NCBI GenBank assembly: GCA_903930505.1
Contig: CAIYYQ010000430.1
Location: 1-9,599 of the forward strand
From: Methanobacteriota archaeon
Lineage (GTDB): Archaea > Thermoplasmatota > E2 > DHVEG-1
DNA length: 9,599 nucleotides
Reading direction: 5' to 3'
Below the pieces are notes generated by a model. The model did no database searches and was not told where the DNA came from. It saw only the letters and a program-made list of their open reading frames with translations. Below, piece after piece: positions 1-5,038 of the stretch (position 1 is the first letter of the stretch; every line of letters starts with the position of its first letter). The position numbers and the translations under genes were made by a program.

Positions 1-93
1 ACCAAGGACACCCTGTCTGTTGGCTTCTGCACTCCACGGGGTGGAGCACAGGAAGGATTTCAACCTTCTGGATTGTTGTATTACATGGCACAC
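1..93 (-). mobile_element. Group II intron, 5' end of domain I (bacterial class C-like), runs off the left edge
   Basis: Read on the minus strand from 93 to 1, the sequence starts GTGTGCC, matching the group II 5' consensus GUGYG. It then shows elements in the order known from class C introns such as the Oceanobacillus iheyensis intron. There is a short stem GAAGG/CCTTC closing a TTGAAAT loop (52-68), comparable to the GGG-UGAGAGU-CCC hairpin of that intron. An 11-bp stem follows (27-51); its two G.T pairs form only on this strand. Then comes GCAGAAG (24-30) and finally GGGTGTCCTTGG (2-13), comparable to GGGUGUCCGUGG. The comparison is from memory, not an alignment. The rest of domain I, the reverse transcriptase/maturase ORF and domains V-VI would lie left of the window, so intactness cannot be judged. 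Seen: motifs and order. Inferred: class C membership, also supported by the hairpin just upstream. Confidence 0.82.
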
Positions 94-96
94 TTC

Positions 97-121
97 ATCC
101 TTCGACCTAAAGGTCGAGGAT
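97..121 (-). repeat. Stem-loop immediately upstream of the intron 5' splice site
   Basis: An inverted repeat with arms ATCC+TCGACC and GGTCGA+GGAT, a TAAA/TTTA tetraloop and one bulged base makes a 10-bp stem. It ends three bases (GAA on the minus strand) before the intron's first G at 93. Class IIC introns are known to insert just after stem-loops such as intrinsic terminators or attC sites, so this is probably the recognised target motif. The minus-strand form (ATCCTCG...CGAaGGATGAAG) also resembles the right-end hairpin of archaeal IS200/IS605 elements, so it may be an IS remnant rather than a native terminator. No T-tract follows it. Confidence 0.7.
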
Positions 122-129
122 TTCTCACC

Positions 130-435
130 CTAAAACGTTAAGAAAACCATACCTGGTTTTATCTCCTGATCTGCGGGGAAACAATTCCGTGGGAGCTCTT
201 TTATAAGTTCAGGGTTGTGTTCACCATATCCATCTTGTGGTTCAATCGTGATTTGTTTTTCTTCTCCGATGTTCATTCCCAGAACCGCATCATCAAATCC
301 TTTTATGAGCTGCCCTGTGCCTGCTGTAAATTCCAATGGTTCTTCATGTTGCGCAGAGCTATCAAAAATTGTTCTATCTTCAAGTGACCCAACATATTCA
401 ACCTTTACTTTATCTCCTTTTTTCACAACAGTCAT
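130..435 (-). CDS. FKBP-type peptidyl-prolyl isomerase (SlyD-like), C-terminally truncated
   Basis: This is a cytoplasmic prolyl cis-trans isomerase/chaperone of the SlyD-like FKBP family. Using the ATG at 435, the 101-residue product starts MTVVKKGDKVKVEYVG. It has the FKBP core residues Y14 and F24-D25-S-S, the block LEFTAGTGQLIKGFDDAVLG (35-53) and Y70 in DGYGEHNP. An insert-in-flap-like segment follows (about 72-98, ending IKPGMVF). Family members normally continue for another 45-60 residues, finishing the insert and adding the last core strand (HPLAG-type motif). Here the frame ends LTF-stop at 130, a few bases before the hairpin and intron. The protein is therefore unlikely to fold as a complete FKBP and may be a pseudogene. 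Start choice: ATG 435 has GGAAGG upstream and fits the family N-terminus. ATG 480 (GAGGG upstream, 15 extra hydrophilic residues) and ATG 555 are also in frame. Confidence 0.85.
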   Translation of the reverse strand: MTVVKKGDKVKVEYVGSLEDRTIFDSSAQHEEPLEFTAGTGQLIKGFDDAVLGMNIGEEKQITIEPQDGYGEHNPELIKELPRNCFPADQEIKPGMVFLTF

Positions 436-520
436 AATGTTTCCTTCCGCATACTTATTTTTTTGTTTTTGAGTTCCCATATGATCCCTCATCACATCAT
501 TTGAGAACGTAATCTTTGCT

Positions 521-530
521 ATTATAAAAG
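521..530 (-). promoter_or_regulatory. TATA-like box for the FKBP gene
   Basis: On the minus strand this reads CTTTTATAAT, close to the archaeal TATA consensus. Initiation about 26 nt downstream (near 499) would give a leader of about 19 nt to ATG 480 or 64 nt to ATG 435. A second candidate, GATATTTAAG at 621-630, would suit the ATG at 555. The sequence does not decide between them. Confidence 0.4.
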
Positions 531-663
531 GAGAAAAAACAAAAACTTCAGACATTCATCGGTAAGAAGATATGAAATTATTTTCTCAATCCTTTTATGT
601 CGATTGACATTATTATTACACTTAAATATCTTTGTATTTGATGACTCAAAGATTAGAGGAAAA

Positions 664-696
664 ACAATGATTTTTCACGAAAAAAAATCATATTGT
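664..696. repeat. Inverted repeat / potential hairpin upstream of both divergent genes
   Basis: ATGATTTTT (667-675) is a perfect 9-nt inverse of AAAAATCAT (683-691), with a 7-nt loop. The outer ACAAT (664-668) and ATTGT (692-696) can alternatively pair with a small bulge. It sits outside both core promoters, so it is not an obvious terminator for either neighbour. It could be an operator, the end of an unannotated short transcript, or chance in AT-rich DNA. Confidence 0.4.
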
Positions 697-800
697 TTTA
701 TAGTTCGTTATGAGCGTGCAAACGTTTTGTTTTTCGCCCATGATAACTTTGTTTGCTTGAACATCTACCATCGGTAAAATAATGAACGATGGCAGGAACA

Positions 801-810
801 TTTTTAAATA
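801..810 (+). promoter_or_regulatory. TATA-like box for the C25 peptidase gene
   Basis: TTTTTAAATA lies about 53 nt upstream of the ATG at 859. It would place the transcript start near 832 and leave a leader of about 27 nt. Another AT-rich element (ATTTAATATA, 821-830) is a competitor that would give an almost leaderless mRNA. No strong Shine-Dalgarno site precedes the ATG (only GGAATC). Confidence 0.4.
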
Positions 811-858
811 TGACAACATTATTTAATATAATTAAATTAAATAAAAATTGGAATCATT

Positions 859-2790
859 ATGAAAAGAAATCTACATAAGAAAATAATTGTCATTGTCATG
901 CTCCTTAGCATGGTACTATCAAGTGGGTTTTCTGCAGTAGCAAAACATGCAAATGCGTCTTCTGTTTCGTTAAATCCTTCATACACCATCACAAAAACAT
1001 TTGTGTTTTCCGAACCAAGAATTGATCAAAACAATGAATTCGTGTCTATTTTTCTCAACGAATCTAATCTTAATAGACTTAACCCTGGAAAACCTGTGGT
1101 ACCTGTGAATCTTACACAGATGGAGTTCCCGCTTGGAACTGAGATAACTAACATCATCTATGAACATTCTGCACCGGAGATAATACCGCTCATGTCTCCT
1201 CTTGTTGTTGCAATGGCTTCGTTACCTGATAATTTGCAAAATGAGAAACGATCTCTTGGTGTATACGAGGGAACTGAACCTTATCCAGTGGATTGGGTTT
1301 CATCTCAAACAGGTGGTGGTCTTTCCCAGGGAAATCATACCACGTTTTTTGTTCTGAGAGTGTATCCGGTACGTTATTTCCCGCTTGATGATCATCTTGA
1401 GTTCATCCATCAGATAAACGTGACAATTACCGTGAAAACTCCAGTAACGCCAGTAATAAACGATAATCATGTGTACGATCTTCTTATTATTGCGCCAAAA
1501 GAATTCGCTCAATTTCTTCAGCCGTTGGTATGTCATAAGAATCAACAAGGCCTGAAAGCAAAGCTTGTCACTCTTGATACGGTTTACCAGAAAATGTTCT
1601 GGCATGGTCGGGATTCAGCTGAGAAAATAAAATATTTCATTAAAGACGCAATAGAAAACTGGGGGATCAAATACGTTCTTCTTGTCGGTGGGCATAAGGG
1701 GCAGAGTTTCTCTTGGTATCTTCCTGTGCGGTATAGTCATGTGGTCCCTGAAGATACTCTGGAGTATGCGGAGCAATCGTTCATCAGTGATCTGTATTAT
1801 GCAGATATTTACGATGGCAAAGGACAGTTTTGCAGCTGGGATTCAAACGGCAACAGTATATTTGCTGAGTGGAAGCTTTCTTCGCGAGATGAGATGGATT
1901 TGTACCCGGATGTGTATCTTGGTCGTCTTGCTTGTCAAAATCAGATGGAAGTAAAGATTGTTGTCGATAAAATCATCAGTTATGAACAAACAAAAAATGA
2001 TGATCAGTGGTTTAAACGCATGGTGCTTATTGCTGGTGATTCTTATAACGATACGAATGGTTTTGTTGAAGGCGAACTTGCAACTGAGGAGGCAGCAAAA
2101 CATATGCCTGGTTTTTTCGCGGTGAAGGTGTGGACGTCTGAACAAGATATTAATCGTCAGACTGTGAAGGCTGCAGTGGATCCAGGATGCGGGTTTATCT
2201 ATTTTTGTGGTCATGGGAATCCATCAAGTTGGAGTACACACTTTCCACCGAATGGAACCGTATGGTGTACCGGGTTTGAAAATAAGGATATATATTATCT
2301 GAAAAATGATTACAAACTACCTGTTGTGGTTGTTGGCGGGTGTCATAACGCGCAATTCAACACGACGATGGCGAACATAGCGAAAGGAATCCGGGAATCT
2401 GGGCTTTCGTATTTCAGTAGAAGACAGCCGTTTGGTGAGTTTTGGTACAATGAATGGGTGCCGAACTGTTGGGCATGGTTACTGACAAGGAAAATTGGCG
2501 GAGGCGCGATTGCAACGATTGCGAACACAGGGTTGGGTACACATGGGAGCGACGATTTTGATAATAATTCGATTCCTGATTATTTTGAGGTGTTGGATGG
2601 GTGGCTTGAGATCAGGTTTTTCCAGCTGTACGGGGAAGAACACATTGATATGCTTGGGGAGACCCATGGAGAAGCGCTGACTGATTATCTCAATCGATTT
2701 CTGGGAAATGAAGACAAAATGGATGTCAAAATGGTTCAGCAGTGGGAGTTACTCGGTGATCCAAGTCTTAAAATTGGTGGGTATGAATAA
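859..2790 (+). CDS. Secreted gingipain-type cysteine peptidase (C25 family)
   Basis: This is a probable extracellular endopeptidase of MEROPS family C25. Residues 1-34 form a signal peptide: basic n-region MKRNLHKK, hydrophobic IIVIVMLLSMVLSSG, and a likely cut after an Ala near 27-33. Residues about 35-200 resemble a beta-rich propeptide. The catalytic part starts at about 206 (YDLLIIAPKEF) with typical C25 blocks: LVTLDTVY (237-244), EKIKYFIKDAIENWGI (255-270), VLLVGG (273-278) and YPDVYLGRLACQ (349-360). The catalytic dyad is intact: His452 in FCGHGNPSS and Cys495 in VVGGCHNAQFN. The product ends WELLGDPSLKIGGYE, the usual close of the catalytic/Ig-like region, with no PKD, dockerin or membrane anchor after it. 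It is therefore probably released rather than anchored, and shorter than many archaeal relatives. Cleavage specificity cannot be read from the sequence. It stands alone, converging on the next gene with only 17 nt between stops. Confidence 0.9.
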   Translation: MKRNLHKKIIVIVMLLSMVLSSGFSAVAKHANASSVSLNPSYTITKTFVFSEPRIDQNNEFVSIFLNESNLNRLNPGKPVVPVNLTQMEFPLGTEITNIIYEHSAPEIIPLMSPLVVAMASLPDNLQNEKRSLGVYEGTEPYPVDWVSSQTGGGLSQGNHTTFFVLRVYPVRYFPLDDHLEFIHQINVTITVKTPVTPVINDNHVYDLLIIAPKEFAQFLQPLVCHKNQQGLKAKLVTLDTVYQKMFWHGRDSAEKIKYFIKDAIENWGIKYVLLVGGHKGQSFSWYLPVRYSHVVPEDTLEYAEQSFISDLYYADIYDGKGQFCSWDSNGNSIFAEWKLSSRDEMDLYPDVYLGRLACQNQMEVKIVVDKIISYEQTKNDDQWFKRMVLIAGDSYNDTNGFVEGELATEEAAKHMPGFFAVKVWTSEQDINRQTVKAAVDPGCGFIYFCGHGNPSSWSTHFPPNGTVWCTGFENKDIYYLKNDYKLPVVVVGGCHNAQFNTTMANIAKGIRESGLSYFSRRQPFGEFWYNEWVPNCWAWLLTRKIGGGAIATIANTGLGTHGSDDFDNNSIPDYFEVLDGWLEIRFFQLYGEEHIDMLGETHGEALTDYLNRFLGNEDKMDVKMVQQWELLGDPSLKIGGYE

Positions 2791-2807
2791 TTCGCGGTTG
2801 AGCAACT

Positions 2808-3782
2808 CTACTTTTGCGGAAACAACGTTTGTATTTTTCTTGGTTCTGTTAAGGATAGAATGAACCCGTAGAATCCTGTGAGTAGATCAGTGACAAGGAA
2901 ACCGACTAGAGTGAAGACAAATACTTTTTCTCCAGTGATATGAAAGAGTGTGGAGAAGAGAAATATCGCGGTGAACTCGCGGACTCCTAATCCTGCGAAG
3001 GTGATCGGGATGAATCCTGCAGTGTTTGCTATGGGAAACAGCAATAGAAAATAGAGGTAAGGAATCGTTAATCCAAGGGCAAGTACAATGAGGTATTGTT
3101 GGGTGAAGGCGATCACCCATGTGATGATGCCGATGAGAAATGGTAGGATGAGTTTTCTGATTTTTGGGAAATCATGGTAGAATGTTGTGACGAATCTGTT
3201 GAGATCCGGTTTCATTTGTTTTGGGGTAAGGTAGCGGATGAGAGCAAAAAATATTTTTTCTCCTCGTTCTTTTCTTGTGAAATACCAAAAAACGATGATG
3301 ACGACAAAAAGCCAGAGTGCAACAACAATAAAGAGGAATGGTTGCGTTCCGACAATAAGAAACGCACCGATGAGCATCATTGCGTAGAGGGAGAGTGTGT
3401 GTATCGTAGTTTCAAGCACTGAGTTTACGAAGAGTTTTCCGTAGGGTTCATTGGTTTTTTCTTTCATATAGGGGATTCGCATGAGTTGCCCAAGGTATCC
3501 TGGGGTGATGCTGCCGTAGAAGTACCCGATGAGATATATTTTCATTGCTTGGAAAAACCTGAGACGGATGTGGTGTTCTTTAAGGATGAGCGTCCATGCG
3601 TAGGTTCGTATGAAAAGAATAGGTATGGTGAGTACCGCAGAAACGAGAAGATAGCTGGGCGGGATTGAAAGAATCGCGGTGATGATTTGGTTGATGTCGA
3701 GGGTGTATAGTAGGTAGAAAAAGAGGATGATTCCGATGAGTGGAAGGAATGGTTTGAGTTTACGAAAAATTGGTGGGATCAT
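2808..3782 (-). CDS. UPF0104/lysylphosphatidylglycerol synthase-type multi-pass membrane protein (AglD C-terminal-like, flippase-like)
   Basis: This integral membrane protein of 324 residues has about eight hydrophobic segments (12-27, 42-64, 78-94, 125-148, 150-167, 211-235, 240-256, 270-308). It belongs to the family containing the membrane part of bacterial MprF and archaeal AglD. Family hallmarks are visible: YGSITPGYLGQLMRIPYMK (89-107), the Glu of VLETTIH (122-128) and PITFAGLGVREF (259-270). It lacks the soluble lysyl-transferase domain of MprF and the glycosyltransferase domain of AglD. Aminoacyl-lipid synthesis is therefore not implied; a role in lipid or glycolipid translocation is only inferred from the family. 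Transcription appears leaderless: ATAAAAG on the minus strand (3810-3816) lies about 30 nt before the ATG, and no Shine-Dalgarno site is present. It is divergent from the DUF62 gene. Confidence 0.85.
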   Translation of the reverse strand: MIPPIFRKLKPFLPLIGIILFFYLLYTLDINQIITAILSIPPSYLLVSAVLTIPILFIRTYAWTLILKEHHIRLRFFQAMKIYLIGYFYGSITPGYLGQLMRIPYMKEKTNEPYGKLFVNSVLETTIHTLSLYAMMLIGAFLIVGTQPFLFIVVALWLFVVIIVFWYFTRKERGEKIFFALIRYLTPKQMKPDLNRFVTTFYHDFPKIRKLILPFLIGIITWVIAFTQQYLIVLALGLTIPYLYFLLLFPIANTAGFIPITFAGLGVREFTAIFLFSTLFHITGEKVFVFTLVGFLVTDLLTGFYGFILSLTEPRKIQTLFPQK

Positions 3783-3809
3783 TGTGTGTGAAAGGTAAGT
3801 CTCTTGTGT

Positions 3810-3816
3810 CTTTTAT
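3810..3816 (-). promoter_or_regulatory. TATA-like box for the UPF0104 membrane protein gene
   Basis: ATAAAAG on the minus strand is about 30 nt from the ATG at 3782, the spacing expected for a leaderless archaeal transcript. The absence of a Shine-Dalgarno site before that ATG agrees. Confidence 0.45.
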
Positions 3817-3880
3817 GATTTCTCTTGAGGGTTGATGGTGAGTAAGGTAAAAAAACAAGGAAGGTATGTAGGCGGAGTAG

Positions 3881-4681
3881 ATGGTGGACGGTATGAGGAC
3901 TATCACGTTACTAACTGATTTTGGCATGAATAATGGATATGTTGCGCAGATGAAAGGAGTGATTACTGGTGTTTCTGATGCGCGAATCATTGATGTGAGC
4001 CATGAAGTGACGTCTCATGCAGTTCGTGAAGCAGCGTTTATTCTGCAAACGATTGTCCCATATTATCCTGTTGGAACGGTTCATGTTGTAGTGGTTGATC
4101 CGGGTGTTGGAACTGATCGGAGGGGTATAATTGTCGCGACAAGAAGTCATATGCTTGTTGGTCCTGATAACGGAGTATTGATTCCTGCAGCACGGTTTCT
4201 TGGTGATTTTGTTGTCTATGAAATTACGAATAAAGAGTATATGTTAAAGGAGATTTCAAACACGTTTCAAGGTCGTGACGTGTTTGCTTCGATTGCTGCA
4301 TATATCACACGTGGTGTGGCGTTTGAAACGATTGGAAAGCAAATCACGGATTATGTGGATTTGAATTTTGGGCATGCGGAATTTACCGAGAACGCAGTGA
4401 CTGGGAAGGTTATTTTTGTTGATCGGTTTGGTAATATTATCACTAATATTCCTGGTGTAATGCTAAAAGAAATGATTCTGTATGGTACACAAGTCATGGT
4501 TTCTGTTGGAAATCATTCTCAACTGATGCCATTTGTGAAATCATATGGGTTCGTTGGAAAAAATCAGATACTTGCAACCATCGGGAGTAGTCATTATCTT
4601 GAAATCAGCGTAAACCAGGGAAATGCAGCGCAGATGCTTTCGGTTAAAGAAGATGATGAAGTAAAACTGTTGTTTGGATAA
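3881..4681 (+). CDS. DUF62-family S-adenosyl-L-methionine hydrolase (adenosine-forming) with a His-to-Gln change in the catalytic triad
   Basis: Family members hydrolyse SAM to adenosine and L-methionine in the cytoplasm; fluorinases and chlorinases are relatives. The 266-residue length is normal. Visible motifs are the N-terminal TITLLTDFGMNNGYV, VVVVDPGVGTDRRG (70-82), VGPDNGVL (93-100), FQGRDVFAS (129-137), IFVDRFGNIITNI (about 158-170) and the C-terminal SSHYLEISVNQGNAA. The hydrolase triad is Asp-Arg-His. Asp73 and Arg80 are present with the usual 7-residue spacing, but the His of the FHGRD motif is Gln130 (codon CAA, 4268-4270). No fluorinase/chlorinase signature was recognised, so activity may be reduced, altered or lost. 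Start: ATG 3881 is preceded by GGCGGAG. ATG 3893 (MRTITLLTDFG, preceded by GGTGG) fits the family N-terminus equally well. It is convergent with DUF357 downstream. Confidence 0.88.
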   Translation: MVDGMRTITLLTDFGMNNGYVAQMKGVITGVSDARIIDVSHEVTSHAVREAAFILQTIVPYYPVGTVHVVVVDPGVGTDRRGIIVATRSHMLVGPDNGVLIPAARFLGDFVVYEITNKEYMLKEISNTFQGRDVFASIAAYITRGVAFETIGKQITDYVDLNFGHAEFTENAVTGKVIFVDRFGNIITNIPGVMLKEMILYGTQVMVSVGNHSQLMPFVKSYGFVGKNQILATIGSSHYLEISVNQGNAAQMLSVKEDDEVKLLFG

Positions 4682-4704
4682 AACTCTGATTTGTTATATA
4701 ATCT

Positions 4705-4929
4705 TTAAAATTTTATGATAGCATCAAGCAGTCCGTGTGCGTAGTTGATGCAACCAAACGCTGTGAAATAATCCTTCTTTTTTTCAAGGTAGTATTGTGC
4801 ATCTTCGTAGTATTGACAGGCCAGTTCAACTGTTTTTTTTGTTCGATCATCAAGATTTTTTCCTTGAAGTGTTTGGAGGTTTTCTTTGAACATCACGACG
4901 TCTTTTTGTATCCGTGTTTTTTCATCCAT
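4705..4929 (-). CDS. DUF357 family small archaeal protein
   Basis: A 74-residue cytoplasmic protein starting MDEKTRIQKDV, with no signal or membrane segment. It is predicted to be mostly helical. The C-terminal block DYFTAFGCINYAHGLLDAII (53-72) is the characteristic DUF357 signature, preceded by CQYYEDAQYYLEKKK. The family is essentially archaeal and its biochemical role is unknown; none is proposed here. The ATG at 4929 is preferred over an upstream in-frame TTG at 4950 because it matches the family start and length. A TATA-like AGTTTTATG (4968-4976, minus strand) would give a leader of about 17 nt. It converges with the DUF62 gene across 23 AT-rich bases. Confidence 0.85.
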   Translation of the reverse strand: MDEKTRIQKDVVMFKENLQTLQGKNLDDRTKKTVELACQYYEDAQYYLEKKKDYFTAFGCINYAHGLLDAIIKF

Positions 4930-5004
4930 AACAAAAACACCACTATACAATGAGGTAGTAAAAGAACATAAAACTTTCTTTACAAAAAAAGCTGAGAGAA
5001 AATA

Positions 5005-5036
5005 AAGAAAAAAAAGAGAAGAGGAATTTACCTCTT
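5005..5036 (-). terminator. Hairpin plus U-tract after the surface-protein gene
   Basis: Just past the TAA of the surface-protein gene, the minus strand has AAGAGG-TAAATT-CCTCTT (5019-5036). A pyrimidine run containing eight consecutive Ts (5008-5015) follows. This looks like a bacterial-type intrinsic terminator. In archaea the T-tract alone is usually enough, so the hairpin may be accessory. Confidence 0.65.
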
Positions 5037-5038
5037 TC

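Larger units (their letters stand above)
436..858. other. Divergent regulatory region between the FKBP and C25 peptidase genes
   Basis: This AT-rich stretch of about 420 nt contains no convincing ORF beyond possible 5' extensions of the FKBP gene (in-frame ATGs at 480 and 555). It holds TATA-like elements for the minus-strand FKBP gene (521-530, and a more distal one at 621-630) and for the plus-strand peptidase (801-810). A long A/T-arm inverted repeat lies at 664-696. A weaker inverted pair, GCAAAC/GTTTGC (718-723 and 751-756), and a CCATCG/CGATGG pair near 768-792 are too short to interpret. No tRNA-like fold was seen. Confidence 0.6.

Noticed and set aside
24..55. The GC-rich hairpin near the left edge as a transcription terminator
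   Set aside because: No T-tract follows on either strand. The stem gains G.T pairs only on the minus strand, and it fits as a domain I helix of the intron.
52..124. Repeated AGGATTTC (53-60 and 117-124) as a CRISPR-like or direct repeat
   Set aside because: Only eight bases, two copies and no third unit. One copy is inside the intron stem and the other at the hairpin arm.
1..141. The left-edge hairpins as the omega-RNA/right end of a TnpB (IS200/IS605) element, or as the C-terminus of a tnpB gene on the plus strand
   Set aside because: The plus-strand frames (for example KDTLSVGFCTPRGG...) show no TnpB zinc-ribbon or RuvC motif. The minus-strand order GTGTGCC...GGGTGTCC fits a group II intron far better. 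Only the single hairpin at 97-121 still resembles an IS end.
215..472. Plus-strand open frame opposite the FKBP gene
   Set aside because: It lies fully inside the FKBP coding region on the other strand, has no family resemblance and reads as its antisense shadow.
1300..2680. Several open frames of 60-120 codons on both strands inside the C25 peptidase gene
   Set aside because: All overlap a long, motif-rich coding sequence and contain no recognisable domain.
2808..3782. UPF0104 protein as a true lysylphosphatidylglycerol synthase (MprF)
   Set aside because: The soluble aminoacyl-transferase domain required for that reaction is absent; only the membrane domain is present.
3911..4150. Minus-strand open frame within the DUF62 gene
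   Set aside because: It is antisense to conserved DUF62 motifs, with no start context or homology signal.
3881..4681. DUF62 gene product as a fluorinase or chlorinase
   Set aside because: The triad Asp and Arg are retained and no halogenase-specific residues or biosynthetic neighbours are visible. Only the His is changed.
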